Positions 37,199-46,222 of a DNA stretch of 64,000 bases are shown piece by piece; the stretch's first letter is position 1, and every line of letters starts with the position of its first letter. Both the position numbers and the translations under genes were made by a program. The DNA comes from an uncultured Ruegeria sp. (GTDB lineage: Bacteria > Pseudomonadota > Alphaproteobacteria > Rhodobacterales > Rhodobacteraceae). Location of the stretch: contig NZ_CANNGO010000006.1 of the NCBI RefSeq assembly GCF_947504215.1, positions 124,001 to 188,000 of the forward strand, in the 5' to 3' direction. Below the pieces are notes generated by a model. It was not told where the DNA came from, made no database searches, and was given only the letters and a program-made list of their open reading frames with translations.

Positions 37199-38359
37199 AT
37201 GAATAGCATAATCAAACGGCTGGCCGCGGCCACCGCTTTGACGGCGTCAGCGACGCTGGCCTGGGCAGACACACAAGGCGTATCCGACGATGAAATCGTC
37301 ATTGGCTCAGTCAATGATTTGAGCGGGATTTTTGCCGCCGTTGGTGTCCCGGCGACCAAAGGCGCCAATGTGGTCTTTGATCGGGTGAACGCCGAAGGTG
37401 GCGTGCATGGCCGCACCATCCGCTTTGTGGTCGAGGATAACGGCTACCAGATGCCGCGTGCGATGCAGGGCTATAACAAGCTTCTGAACCGCGACAAGGT
37501 GTTTGCCATGCTGCAATCGCTAGGGACGCCGATGAACGTTGCGGGGTTCAAACTGCTGGATCCCAAGGGCATCCCGAATGTCGCCCCACTGACAGCGGCC
37601 CGGCAGATGCTGCAAGAGCCGATGGACAACAAGTTCACGTCGTTCTCGACCTATTTTGATCAAAGCCGTATCGGCGTGAAATACCTGGCCGATCAGTTCG
37701 GATCACAGGCGGTTTGCACCATGTACCTGCCCACCGATTTTGGTGAGGAAATCCTGGAGGGCAGCAAAGCAGGTGCGGAAGAGGCTGGCATCTCTTTTGC
37801 GGCAGAGACCACGCATAAACCGGATGAAACTGATTTTGTTGGCTCGCTCAGCAAGCTCAAGGAAGAAGGGTGTGGCATCGTCACAATGGCCCTTGGTGTG
37901 CGTCAGGCGATCACTGTCGTTGGCACTGCCAAAAAGATGGGTCTTGCGGATATGAAGTTCCTCGGCACCTCTGCCAGTTTCCTGACCGTTGTGGCTCAGG
38001 TGCCCGGTGGTGTGACCGACGGGTTCTATGCCGCCGCGTCCTGGCAAGATCTCTGGGCGCGCGCCGACGAACCCGTTCCAGCCGCGTTTATCGAAGAGTA
38101 CAAAGCCGCGACCGGCGAAGATCCGGTCGGGTTTGCGATGCTGGGTTATTCGGCGGCCGAGATGATGGTCAAAGCGCTGGATGCGGCGGGCCCTAACTTG
38201 ACCCATGAGAGCTTTATCGCCGCAATGGAATCCCTCAATTATCAAGATGAGCTGGTGGGAAATCATATTTCGTACGGGCCTGATGACCATCAGGGGGCTG
38301 ATACGGTATTTGTGAACGTCGTAGAAAATGGCGCCTGGAAATTGGTTTACGAAGAGTAA
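37199..38359 (+). CDS. ABC transporter substrate-binding protein (LivK-like)
   Basis: Periplasmic binding protein of type I fold, 386 residues, with a signal peptide (MNSIIKRLAAATALTASATLAWAD). The mature start SDDEIVIGSVNDLSGIFAAVGVPATKGANVVFDRVNAEGGVHGR is the Peripla_BP_6 hallmark. GGGAGGAAAAG precedes the ATG. It is the last gene of the liv-type operon and supplies ligand specificity. Homologues of this subgroup bind varied acids, not only branched-chain amino acids. Confidence 0.9.
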   Translation: MNSIIKRLAAATALTASATLAWADTQGVSDDEIVIGSVNDLSGIFAAVGVPATKGANVVFDRVNAEGGVHGRTIRFVVEDNGYQMPRAMQGYNKLLNRDKVFAMLQSLGTPMNVAGFKLLDPKGIPNVAPLTAARQMLQEPMDNKFTSFSTYFDQSRIGVKYLADQFGSQAVCTMYLPTDFGEEILEGSKAGAEEAGISFAAETTHKPDETDFVGSLSKLKEEGCGIVTMALGVRQAITVVGTAKKMGLADMKFLGTSASFLTVVAQVPGGVTDGFYAAASWQDLWARADEPVPAAFIEEYKAATGEDPVGFAMLGYSAAEMMVKALDAAGPNLTHESFIAAMESLNYQDELVGNHISYGPDDHQGADTVFVNVVENGAWKLVYEE

Positions 38360-38376
38360 CCAAACCTGACTATCAA

Positions 38377-38402
38377 CCGAAAGGGGCTGTCGTCCCTTTC
38401 GG
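38377..38402 (+). terminator. Hairpin after the liv-type operon
   Basis: CCGAAAGGG pairs with CCCTTTCGG (9 bp) 17 nt past the stop, followed by AAACTTCATTTC. The T-tract is broken, so efficiency is uncertain. It separates two convergent genes and may serve both. Confidence 0.5.
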
Positions 38403-38407
38403 AAACT

Positions 38408-39124
38408 TCATTTCAGTATTTTCTTCAGCGTCTTCCGAAGAGATTGCAATTTGGGCCGGGTGTAAATCTGAGCTGGTGTCAGATCCGCATACCCACCGTG
38501 ATCAATGACTCGAAAACCGCTTGGGTCATTGACGATCAGGAACTGGTTGAATGGCAGCGTGTAAATCGGCAAGTCCTGTGCCTCGCAAAAGTAGATCGCG
38601 TACGGAAAAACCTCACTGGGGCTGAATTCCTTGCTATGCTGCCAGATCGTTTTGGTGAAATCGTCACCGCCGATGAAGCCGTTTTTTCGAATTTTCGGAA
38701 GCATCGATAACAGGTCCATGGTAATCCCGCGCAAGGTATGATCCCCGTCGATATATGCAAAATCAAGCGAGCCGTCTGGAATTTGCAATTGCGCGTTTTT
38801 GGTCGTGTCCCGGATTTCGATGACCTTGTCCATATGCGGGCGCACGCGGTTTAATGCCTCCTCCCGGATTTCTTCAAACTCGACATTTGATCTGTTGGCG
38901 GGCTTGTTCCAATCTGGCAAGTTCCGCCAGGGATCGATCAGCGTGTAGGCTTCGATTGTCGGAATTTGCCCAAGCAGAATCTCAGCAAACTGCCCTTTCC
39001 AGACGCCAACCTCACATAAAGATACGCATTTCAGATCAGAGACCAGCCTGACCCATAACTGATGCCGGTTCTCGCTGGACGCGATGGCGCGTTCAACGAT
39101 GTCATCGATTGATGCTTCAACCAT
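38408..39124 (-). CDS. Class I SAM-dependent methyltransferase-like protein
   Basis: A 238-residue protein. CEVGVWKGQFAEILL is a motif I SAM-binding loop, and LDFAYIDGDHTLRGITMDL resembles the Methyltransf_24 acidic/His motif seen in macrocin- and cephalosporin-type methyltransferases. FIGGDDF follows. Substrate not recognisable. It is a single gene, convergent with the liv operon. Confidence 0.72.
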   Translation of the reverse strand: MVEASIDDIVERAIASSENRHQLWVRLVSDLKCVSLCEVGVWKGQFAEILLGQIPTIEAYTLIDPWRNLPDWNKPANRSNVEFEEIREEALNRVRPHMDKVIEIRDTTKNAQLQIPDGSLDFAYIDGDHTLRGITMDLLSMLPKIRKNGFIGGDDFTKTIWQHSKEFSPSEVFPYAIYFCEAQDLPIYTLPFNQFLIVNDPSGFRVIDHGGYADLTPAQIYTRPKLQSLRKTLKKILK

Positions 39125-39273
39125 GGTGTTTCGCCCTCAATCGCGGCGCCCTGCCGGAAAAGACCTTACGCTCTTCTCAGTAATGGCCCGCCTTCGCGAA
39201 ACAGGTTTACAAATTCTTGGCTGATTATCTAACGGCTTCATCCAAAGCGGCATGATGCTGCTTAGTCCGTAAG

Positions 39274-39306
39274 CAAAAGGGCGCCCGCATGCACGCGGAC
39301 GCCCCG
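39274..39306 (-). terminator. Intrinsic terminator after rpsI
   Basis: On the minus strand GGGGCGTCCGC pairs with GCGGGCGCCC (one mismatch) around GTGCAT, followed by TTTT. It lies about 30 nt past the rpsI stop. Confidence 0.75.
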
Positions 39307-39334
39307 AAATCTAGGCTCGTAAAGCGATCTGGAG

Positions 39335-39826
39335 TTAACGCTTCGAGAACTGGAACGAACGACGCGCTTTGCGCTTACCGTATTTCTTACGTTCCACAAC
39401 ACGGCTGTCGCGAGTAAGGAAGCCAGCAGCTTTCAGCGCGCCACGCAGGGACGGATCGTACAGCTGCAGCGCTTTAGAAATGCCATGCTTGACCGCACCG
39501 GCCTGACCGGTCAGGCCACCGCCTTTGACGGTTGCAACAACGTCGAACTCACCTTCGACACCAGCAATCTGGAACGGCTGGCGCAGGATCAGCTGCAGAA
39601 CGGGGCGCGCGAAGTACACGTCCTGGTCTTTGCCGTTCACGGTGACCTTGCCGGAGCCCGGCTTGATCCAAACGCGGGCAACAGCGTCTTTACGCTTGCC
39701 GGTGGCGTAGGAGCGGCCCAGTTCGTCACGTACGGGTTCGCGGACGATGACTTCTTCAGCCACAGCTTCGACGCCTGCAACGGCGCTCAGCTCTTCGAGA
39801 GTATTGATCTGATCAGCCATGGTCAT
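39335..39826 (-). CDS. rpsI: 30S ribosomal protein S9
   Basis: Small-subunit protein, 163 residues. The end [17 protein letters not shown] ... [27 protein letters not shown] is diagnostic, with the terminal SKR reaching the decoding centre. An N-terminal extension of about 35 residues precedes [18 protein letters not shown]. The start overlaps the rplM stop as TAATG, with a second ATG two codons in (39820). Confidence 0.97.
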   Translation of the reverse strand: MTMADQINTLEELSAVAGVEAVAEEVIVREPVRDELGRSYATGKRKDAVARVWIKPGSGKVTVNGKDQDVYFARPVLQLILRQPFQIAGVEGEFDVVATVKGGGLTGQAGAVKHGISKALQLYDPSLRGALKAAGFLTRDSRVVERKKYGKRKARRSFQFSKR

Positions 39827-40284
39827 TAGCTCCGGGTGTTTTTCTTGTTCATGGATGCAACATCCAGAACTTCGGGCGCTTGCGCCTCGTGGGGATGCTC
39901 GGCACCGGCATAGACGCGCAGATTGGTCATAACCTGACGCGACAGGCGGTTGCCCGGCAGCATGCGCTTGACCGCCTGGGTCACAACGCGCTCGGGGTGT
40001 GCACCCTCAAGGATCTGCTGCTTGGTGCGCGACTTGATGCCGCCCGGGTGGCCGGTGTGCCAGTAGAAGTTTTCTTCGCGCTTCTTGCCGGTCATCTGGA
40101 TTTTGTCAGCGTTGATCACGATGACATTGTCGCCCATGTCCATGTTAGGGGTGAACGACGCTTTGTGCTTGCCACGCAGGCGCATGGCGACGATCGAGGC
40201 AAGACGGCCAAGAACAACGCCCTCGGCGTCGATCAGGATCCATTTCTTGTCGATGTCTGCAGGTGTTGCAGAAAAGGTTTTCAT
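39826..40284 (-). CDS. rplM: 50S ribosomal protein L13
   Basis: Large-subunit protein, 152 residues. [49 protein letters not shown] and the YRHTGHPGG-equivalent [11 protein letters not shown] identify it. The stop overlaps the rpsI start by 1 nt, so the pair is translationally coupled as in most bacteria. Confidence 0.97.
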   Translation of the reverse strand: MKTFSATPADIDKKWILIDAEGVVLGRLASIVAMRLRGKHKASFTPNMDMGDNVIVINADKIQMTGKKREENFYWHTGHPGGIKSRTKQQILEGAHPERVVTQAVKRMLPGNRLSRQVMTNLRVYAGAEHPHEAQAPEVLDVASMNKKNTRS

Positions 40285-40349
40285 GGCAGGATAGTCCTGT
40301 TTGATGTGAAAGACCGCCCCTTACGGAGCGGCCCGAATTCGATGGATGG

Positions 40350-40378
40350 GGTTTAGACCTAGCTGTAGAGCACGTCAA
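40350..40378 (-). promoter_or_regulatory. Promoter of rplM-rpsI
   Basis: On the minus strand TTGACG (40378-40373) and TAAACC (40355-40350) are 17 bp apart, about 70 bp upstream of the rplM start. The -35 is strong and the -10 weak. Confidence 0.5.
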
Positions 40379-40525
40379 TACACAGAAAGCTGTTTTAATC
40401 ATTCAAAAACAATGCGTTGTAAAATAGGTATTAAAATACCCCAAGTTTTCGGGCATATTCGCGCCCTGGCAAACGGCCTGCTATCATCTCTGTATATGAT
40501 TGCCACGATAGTGAAGGAGAATCCA

Positions 40526-40891
40526 ATGTCCGATCTGAATCAAGTTGTTTCTGATTATGGCGCTGCCTGGCAGGAAACGGATGCGGATAGACGGTTGGAA
40601 TTGCTGACGCGCTGCTTCGCAGACACCGGGCAATACACCGACCCGACGGCTGCCGTCAGTGGGCGACATAACCTGAGTGTTCATATTGGCGAAGTGCTGC
40701 AAAGCGCAGGAGGGCGAGTTGAAATCACCAGCGCCCCAAACTCACATCACGATGTGGTTCACTTTACCTGGCATATGGTTGCTGATGATGGGTCAAAAAT
40801 GGTCGAAGGTCATGACTTTGTCCGTTTGGACACGGATGGAAAAATCTCATACCTGTCGGGCTTTTTCGGTGATCCTGATCCCCTGACCTGA
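40526..40891 (+). CDS. Nuclear transport factor 2-like (SnoaL-type) protein
   Basis: A 121-residue alpha+beta-barrel protein. The YGAAWQETDADRRLELLTRCFADTGQYTDPTAAVSGRHNLSVHI start and FTWHMVADDGSKMVEGHDFVRLDTDGKISYLSGFFGD end are typical of SnoaL/NTF2-like folds, used for small-molecule binding or isomerisation. AAGGAGA precedes the ATG at 40526; the longer track ORF runs through the rplM promoter and is rejected. Ligand unknown. Confidence 0.78.
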   Translation: MSDLNQVVSDYGAAWQETDADRRLELLTRCFADTGQYTDPTAAVSGRHNLSVHIGEVLQSAGGRVEITSAPNSHHDVVHFTWHMVADDGSKMVEGHDFVRLDTDGKISYLSGFFGDPDPLT

Positions 40892-42295
40892 TCAGACACT
40901 GATTTGTTCAGGCGGATTGTCCAGCAAGGCACGCAATCGCAGCATCGCGTCTTCAAACTGGCGCAGTGAGATATGCCCGTTCACTGCAATGCGTACGGCG
41001 TTCGGCGCCCGCCCGTCCCGCAGGGCAAACTCATCCGCTGACCGTAGCTGTATGCCCTCTCTCTCAGCCGCGCGGCTGAATGCGGCAGACCGCCAGCCAG
41101 ATGGCAGATTCAACCAGACAAACGGAATATCGGAATCCCAGTTCAAATCAAACCCGCCTAAGGCATTCACGGCCACGCGAACATATTCGCCCATTTTGGA
41201 TCGGACGTCCGCGGCCAACTGCTGTGCACTTGGGTCCCCGAGCAGCAAGCGAGTCAATTCGGCCAATGGCTGTGCCAGTCCGAAATAACCGTATTCAGCA
41301 GACCGTCGCAAATCGCCACTGCGTTCCTTTGGTGCGATCGCAAACCCGACGCGCAGCGCTGGTGTCAACGTTTTTGAGATGGATGACACATGCCATCCCC
41401 GTTCAGGCGCAAGCGCGCGATAGCTGGGTGCGCGGGCCTCACCCATGCGATAGCAATCGTCTTCGATGATCTGAAGGTCGTATTTTCTGGCAATCTCGAC
41501 GACTTCTTTGCGCCGCTCCAGGGGTGAATGTCCCCCCGTTGGGTTCTGGACCTCGGGTGAAACGCAAATCGCCTGGGCATGGGTGTGCCGTAGAACATGG
41601 TCAAGCGCTTCGGGGCTGATCCCCCATTTGTCCATTTTTACACCGATGACATCAGCACGCATCAATTCGCCTGCACGGCGAAACCCGGCATAAGACAGGT
41701 CCTCGACCAAAACGACGGGCTTTGGGCCGCTCAAAATGGTTTGAAACACAACACACAAACCGCTTTGCCCACCATGGGTCAAAACGATGTCGTCGGCTGT
41801 CAGCACACCCAGCGGTAAATCCGACAACCAGTCGACCACCACCTGCCGCACCGACTGATAAGCGTCGCGTGTTGGATAGTTCATGAACATCCTTGGGTCG
41901 CCTTGGGCGATCTTTGCCAGGCACGCGCGGATCAGGGCCACCTGCCCAACATCTGGTAAACGCGGACTGAACAGGCTGACATTTGCCTCGTACTTGTCGT
42001 CGCGCAAGTGCAGCTGCCTGGACCAGACATCATCCAGAATTGGGGATTTCGGCGGGGCAACAAATGTACCACGTCCGACCTCTGCTTGTAGCAAGCCCTC
42101 ATCCGTTAGGATGGTATAAGCCCGCGCAACAGTACCTGGCGTAATTTGTAACCTATAGGCAAGTTCCCGCACCGGAGGCAGTTTTACGCCTACCGACAAC
42201 GTTTTGTTTTCAATGGATTTCCTTATTGTGTCGGCAACCACAGTGTACTTTGGTCCTTTGGATTTCGGCAGCGAGTCCGGCCAAATTGTATCCAT
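40892..42295 (-). CDS. MocR-type GntR/aminotransferase transcriptional regulator
   Basis: A 467-residue fusion of a GntR winged helix (about 18-80, VGVKLPPVRELAYRLQITPGTVARAYTILTDEGLLQAEVGRGTFV) to a class I aminotransferase-like domain. The PLP-binding Lys is K308 (SSISKTLTPALRVGF), with NPTGG and the Asp in IIEDDCY. MocR proteins use PLP as an effector cofactor and usually control a divergent gene. Here that is the DUF1127 gene, across an intergenic region rich in inverted repeats. Its stop directly abuts the NTF2-like gene. Confidence 0.88.
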   Translation of the reverse strand: MDTIWPDSLPKSKGPKYTVVADTIRKSIENKTLSVGVKLPPVRELAYRLQITPGTVARAYTILTDEGLLQAEVGRGTFVAPPKSPILDDVWSRQLHLRDDKYEANVSLFSPRLPDVGQVALIRACLAKIAQGDPRMFMNYPTRDAYQSVRQVVVDWLSDLPLGVLTADDIVLTHGGQSGLCVVFQTILSGPKPVVLVEDLSYAGFRRAGELMRADVIGVKMDKWGISPEALDHVLRHTHAQAICVSPEVQNPTGGHSPLERRKEVVEIARKYDLQIIEDDCYRMGEARAPSYRALAPERGWHVSSISKTLTPALRVGFAIAPKERSGDLRRSAEYGYFGLAQPLAELTRLLLGDPSAQQLAADVRSKMGEYVRVAVNALGGFDLNWDSDIPFVWLNLPSGWRSAAFSRAAEREGIQLRSADEFALRDGRAPNAVRIAVNGHISLRQFEDAMLRLRALLDNPPEQISV

Positions 42296-42381
42296 TACAA
42301 TTCTTCCTTTGATTTTGACACAATTTCGAATGTATCAAACACATGTACCGAACATCTATCATTTGTGTCAATACAATTTGG
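42281..42381. promoter_or_regulatory. Nested inverted repeats between mocR-type gene and DUF1127 gene
   Basis: An outer perfect 11-bp inverted repeat pairs CCAAATTGTAT (42281-42291, inside the mocR start region) with ATACAATTTGG (42371-42381, over the DUF1127 ribosome-binding area). An inner 9-bp repeat pairs TTGACACAA (42315-42323) with TTGTGTCAA (42363-42371). Both inner arms contain TTGACA, one on each strand, suitable as divergent -35 boxes. Likely operator for MocR autoregulation and control of DUF1127. Confidence 0.55.
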
Positions 42382-42394
42382 AAGGAATACTGAG

Positions 42395-42622
42395 ATGACA
42401 CGCACAATGCACAACCCCGCCCTCTTGCTGCTGAATGACAGTCCCCGACTGCCGTTGATCGCCGCGCTGGCCGTGCGGTTTGCGGCGGCGGTCACTCAAT
42501 GGGAACGCCGTCGACGCAGCCGAATTAACCTAGGTTATCTGGATGACAGGCTGCTCGAAGATGTCGGTTTGACCCGGCATCAGGCCAACCGAGAAGTGAA
42601 ACGCTATTTCTGGATTAACTAA
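42395..42622 (+). CDS. DUF1127 (YjiS-like) small protein
   Basis: A 75-residue protein ending in the DUF1127 domain (RRRRSRINLGYLDDRLLEDVGLTRHQANREVKRYFW). Such small Arg-rich proteins bind RNA or respond to stress and phosphate in some alphaproteobacteria; no role is established here. The ATG at 42395 follows GGAAGGAATACTGAG. It is divergent from the MocR-type regulator and ends at a strong terminator, so it is a single-gene transcript. Confidence 0.82.
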   Translation: MTRTMHNPALLLLNDSPRLPLIAALAVRFAAAVTQWERRRRSRINLGYLDDRLLEDVGLTRHQANREVKRYFWIN

Positions 42623-42655
42623 CGATCCCCAGTCCCATTCAGGGACCTCTTCCTA

Positions 42656-42684
42656 GGCCGGGGCAAGTCCCCGGCCCTTTTTTA
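42656..42684 (+). terminator. Intrinsic terminator after DUF1127 gene
   Basis: GGCCGGGG pairs with CCCCGGCC around CAAGT, followed by CTTTTTT. It is a textbook rho-independent terminator. The T-run reaches the end of the convergent thioesterase gene. Confidence 0.9.
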
Positions 42685-43125
42685 TCCGAAATTGGCGGCG
42701 GCTGACCCTGCCGGCGGCAATGAATATGTCATACTGGCCCGCGCAACCGGATGATCTGACCCGTCCGAGTACATCAGCACGTCCCCAACCGCCAAAGTGC
42801 GACCCAGCTTCAGCAACCTGCATTTGGCGATCATGTCCGCATCGCCTTCTGGTTTGCGCAGAAAATCCAGTGAACTGTTGGTAGTGACGGCCAAAGATTG
42901 ACGGCCTTTCCGTGCAAGCACCATGGCATAGACACACACATCGGCCAGTCCGAACATCGAAGGTCCGGATACCGTACCGCCGGGGCGTAGATGGCGATCA
43001 TCGACCACCAGTCGCATGGTGATGGTCTCTTCGGTCAACTCTTCGACGACAAAGTCTTTGTGTATCTGCGGAAAGACCTCTGTCAGATACTGTGACAGTT
43101 CGCCCCTGTTCATCGCTAACGCCAT
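42682..43125 (-). CDS. PaaI-family hotdog thioesterase
   Basis: Acyl-CoA thioesterase of the hotdog fold, 147 residues from the ATG at 43125 (GAGGGGAAGC upstream). The segment DDRHLRPGGTVSGPSMFGLADVCVYAMVLA holds the family helix, with Asp in the catalytic helix position, and LAVTTNSSLDFLRKPEGDADMIAKCRLLKLGRTLAVGDV follows. Substrate unknown. It is 58 bp from, and divergent to, the crotonase-fold gene. Confidence 0.82.
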   Translation of the reverse strand: MALAMNRGELSQYLTEVFPQIHKDFVVEELTEETITMRLVVDDRHLRPGGTVSGPSMFGLADVCVYAMVLARKGRQSLAVTTNSSLDFLRKPEGDADMIAKCRLLKLGRTLAVGDVLMYSDGSDHPVARASMTYSLPPAGSAAANFG

Positions 43126-43183
43126 GCTTCCCCTCATTCAGTTACCGTCCTAGAGTTGGCCCGATAGCCAGCAGGAGGGCAAG

Positions 43184-43969
43184 ATGGCAATTCTGGAACG
43201 TAACGACACAGGCGCGGTTGCACAGCTGAAGTTGAATGCCCCTGACCGGCTGAATGCCCTGAGCGACGAGATGCTGGCGGCTTTGCAGGCCGAGTTTGAT
43301 GCGCTGCGCGAAGACGGTTCCATCCGCGCGGTCACATTGTCGGGATCGGGTAAGGCGTTTTGCGCTGGCCATGACCTGAAACAAATGACCGCCGGACGTA
43401 GTTCTGAAGATGGCGGCAAAGCCTATTTTCAGGATCTCTTTGGTCGATGTGCCAAAATGATGATGTCGATCCAGTCCCTGCCCCAACCCGTCATTGCCCA
43501 GGTTCACGGGATCGCAACTGCGGCGGGATGCCAACTGGTAGCCACATGTGACCTGGCTGTTGCCGCCGAAGGCACGCGATTTGGTGTGAATGGTGTGAAT
43601 ATTGGCCTGTTCTGCTCGACTCCGATGGTCGCGCTCAGCCGGAATATTCCTAGAAAACAAGCGTTTGAGATGCTGACGACCGGGGATTTCATTTCAGCCG
43701 AACGCGCAGCAGAGCTGGGGCTGGTGAACCGAGTGGTACCGGAAATGCTGCTGGAGCATGAGACGATATCGCTGGCCGAGCAGATTGCGGCCAAGCTAGG
43801 AACCGCCGTCAAGATCGGAAAAGAAGCATATTATCAACAGCTTGAAATGCCGATCGACCAGGCCTACGCCTATACAGGCGAGGTAATGGCGCAGAATATG
43901 CTGCATCGGGATACCGAAGAAGGCATTTCTGCGTTTATCGAAAAGCGTCCGCCCAATTGGACCCAATAA
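43184..43969 (+). CDS. Crotonase-superfamily protein (ECHDC3-like), catalytic Glu residues absent
   Basis: A 261-residue member of the enoyl-CoA hydratase/isomerase fold. The oxyanion-hole loops are present (GKAFCAGHDLKQM and HGIATAAGCQLVATCDLAVA). Aligned by eye to rat mitochondrial hydratase, Glu144 is Gln117 (GCQL) and Glu164 is Gly137 (FGVNGVNIG), so classical hydration is unlikely. The sequence matches the ECHDC3-type clade. It may act on another CoA ester or be regulatory. Confidence 0.82.
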   Translation: MAILERNDTGAVAQLKLNAPDRLNALSDEMLAALQAEFDALREDGSIRAVTLSGSGKAFCAGHDLKQMTAGRSSEDGGKAYFQDLFGRCAKMMMSIQSLPQPVIAQVHGIATAAGCQLVATCDLAVAAEGTRFGVNGVNIGLFCSTPMVALSRNIPRKQAFEMLTTGDFISAERAAELGLVNRVVPEMLLEHETISLAEQIAAKLGTAVKIGKEAYYQQLEMPIDQAYAYTGEVMAQNMLHRDTEEGISAFIEKRPPNWTQ

Positions 43970-44073
43970 CGCAATTGTCATGTACATTTTTTACGACTGT
44001 TCGCATTTTAGCACTTTTCAAAAGGGCAACTCTGTGGCAATGCTGGGTCGAGGCCGAGGCCTTGAACATACTT

Positions 44074-44151
44074 TTGGGTCGCCGCGGGCGGAAGGTCCCT
44101 CCGAGCTGGTCTCTCTCGCCAGCGTTGACATTCCCGCAGCGGCGACCCCAA
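44074..44151. repeat. Long inverted repeat in the gap before trmFO
   Basis: TTGGGTCGCCGC (44074-44085) pairs with GCGGCGACCCCAA (44139-44151), 12 bp with one bulged C, around a 53-nt loop in a 260-bp gene-free gap. No T-run follows. It could fold as an RNA leader or be a remnant repeat. Confidence 0.4.
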
Positions 44152-44229
44152 GACCCCTCCTGATAAATTCGCGAATGTAAGCCAGCGGTCGAGTTGCGTC
44201 CGTCGGTTCTCTGCCCTATGTGGCAGCGC

Positions 44230-45570
44230 ATGACACAAGTTTTGCATATCGTGGGCGGCGGCATGGCCGGGTCCGAAGCCGCCTGGCAGGCTGCTGAAAT
44301 GGGCGTGGGCGTTGTTATTCACGAAATGCGTCCGACCGTTGGAACATTTGCGCACCAGACCGGAAATCTCGCCGAGATGGTGTGTTCCAACTCTTTCCGA
44401 TCAGACGATGATGAGCAGAACGCTGTTGGCCTGCTGCATTGGGAGATGCGCGCCGCGAACGGATTGATCATGACTACCGCTGACGCATACCGTCTGCCTG
44501 CCGGTGGTGCCCTGGCCGTTGACCGTGATCCCTTTGCCGAAGGTGTGACCGCCAAGCTGCGCGCGCATCCGCGCATTACCGTCACGGATGAAGAAGTCAC
44601 CTCTCTGCCGGATGATGGTCAATGGATCTTTGCCACTGGTCCTCTGACCTCTCCGGCTTTGGGCGAAGCAATCAGAACTGAAACCGGCGCCGAGGCGTTA
44701 GCCTTCTTTGATGCAATCGCCCCGATTGTCTACGCTGACAGCATCGATATGAGCCAAGCCTGGATGCAGTCGCGCTATGACAAGGGCGAGACTGAGGAGG
44801 AACGCACAGCCTATCTGAACTGCCCGATGGATCGGGATCAGTACGAGGTATTCATTGATGCGCTGTTGGCCGCTGACAAGGCCGAGTTTCACGAAGGTGA
44901 GACCGCTGGTTACTTCGATGGCTGCCTGCCGATCGAGGTCATGTCGGAACGTGGACGCGAAACCTTGCGTCATGGGCCGATGAAGCCGGTTGGCCTGACC
45001 AACCCTCATCAACCGGACGTCAAGCCCCATGCGGTTGTTCAGCTGCGCCGCGACAATGCCCTGGGCACGCTATTCAACATTGTCGGGTTCCAAACCAAAA
45101 TGAAATACGGCGCGCAGACCGAAGTGTTTCGCATGATCCCCGGATTGCAGGACGCCAGTTTTGCGCGGTTGGGCGGTATTCACCGCAACACGTTCATCAA
45201 CTCACCCACATTGCTGGATGCGCAGATGCGGCTAAAATCCAAACCTAATATTCGCTTTGCCGGTCAGATAACCGGTGTCGAAGGCTACGTGGAAAGTGCC
45301 GCGATGGGGTTGTTGGCAGGCCGGCTGGCCGCATCTGAAATTCTGGGCCGCACACTGCCCGAAGTACCGCAAGACAGCGCCATGGGTGCTTTGGTCCATC
45401 ACATCACTGGCGGGGCCGAAGCCAAGACATTCCAACCCATGAACGTCAATTTCGGCCTGTTCCGCCCGGTAGAGGGCCTAAAGGGTGGACGCCGGGGCCG
45501 CAAGGACCGCTACAAAGCCTATACAGATCGGGCAAAGGCCGAATGGACAAGCTGGCTGGCACAATGCTGA
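44230..45570 (+). CDS. trmFO: Methylenetetrahydrofolate--tRNA-(uracil-5-)-methyltransferase TrmFO
   Basis: Folate/FAD-dependent enzyme that makes m5U54 in the tRNA T-loop, 446 residues. The FAD-binding motif is [16 protein letters not shown]; the [11 protein letters not shown] segment holds the conserved Cys; [22 protein letters not shown] and the C-terminal [10 protein letters not shown] are diagnostic. I use the ATG at 44230, where the conserved part begins. Its presence indicates the folate route for T54 methylation instead of TrmA. Confidence 0.95.
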   Translation: MTQVLHIVGGGMAGSEAAWQAAEMGVGVVIHEMRPTVGTFAHQTGNLAEMVCSNSFRSDDDEQNAVGLLHWEMRAANGLIMTTADAYRLPAGGALAVDRDPFAEGVTAKLRAHPRITVTDEEVTSLPDDGQWIFATGPLTSPALGEAIRTETGAEALAFFDAIAPIVYADSIDMSQAWMQSRYDKGETEEERTAYLNCPMDRDQYEVFIDALLAADKAEFHEGETAGYFDGCLPIEVMSERGRETLRHGPMKPVGLTNPHQPDVKPHAVVQLRRDNALGTLFNIVGFQTKMKYGAQTEVFRMIPGLQDASFARLGGIHRNTFINSPTLLDAQMRLKSKPNIRFAGQITGVEGYVESAAMGLLAGRLAASEILGRTLPEVPQDSAMGALVHHITGGAEAKTFQPMNVNFGLFRPVEGLKGGRRGRKDRYKAYTDRAKAEWTSWLAQC

Positions 45571-45607
45571 CTGGACGCGCCATGCTCGCTCGGCCTAGCA
45601 TGGTTGC

Positions 45608-46222
45608 ATGAACGACAAGTTTTTCCAAAGCACCTACGAACTTGAAACGCCTGAGGACACTCAGGAACACTATCAGAAATGGGCCGCAACCTACGAGGAT
45701 GAGGTTGCCGCACAAGGCTACGCCACACCCGGTCGCGTGGCCGAGGCGCTGTGGTCTCAGATGTCGCAGTCAGAAACGCCGATTCTGGATTATGGCTGCG
45801 GAACTGGCCTGTCAGGCGTCGCGCTGCGGGCGGCGGGTTTTGATGTGGTCGACGGTATGGATCCGACGCCCAACATGCTTGAAGTTGCAGCCGCCAAAGC
45901 TGTCTACCGTGATCTGTCCAGTTTTGAGATCACCGACCCCGAACCGCTGAAGCAGGATGCTTATAGAGCCATCACCGCCATCGGAGTGATTGGCACAGGT
46001 GCCGCGCCGCCTGAAACACTGGATCTGCTGATGAAGGCGCTTCCTAAAGGTGGAATGCTTGCGTTTTCCTTTAACGATCATACGCTTGCAGATCATACTT
46101 ATACTTGCCGCCTGAATGATTGGCTCGATATGGGGGCTGCTCGGTTGTTGTTTCGCGAACATGGTCCGCACCTGCCGGGTATGGACCTTAAATCTGACGT
46201 GTATGTATTAGAAAAGACGTGA
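45608..46222 (+). CDS. Class I SAM-dependent methyltransferase
   Basis: A 204-residue methyltransferase of the Methyltransf_11/25 type. Motif I is ILDYGCGTGLSGVALRAAGF, the acidic loop DGMDPTPNMLEVA, and a later LPKGGMLAFSFNDH. The N-terminal YELETPEDTQEHYQKWAATYEDEVAAQGY resembles Williams-Beuren/UbiE-like proteins. It overlaps gluQRS by 4 nt (GTGA), so expression is coupled. Substrate unknown. Confidence 0.82.
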   Translation: MNDKFFQSTYELETPEDTQEHYQKWAATYEDEVAAQGYATPGRVAEALWSQMSQSETPILDYGCGTGLSGVALRAAGFDVVDGMDPTPNMLEVAAAKAVYRDLSSFEITDPEPLKQDAYRAITAIGVIGTGAAPPETLDLLMKALPKGGMLAFSFNDHTLADHTYTCRLNDWLDMGAARLLFREHGPHLPGMDLKSDVYVLEKT

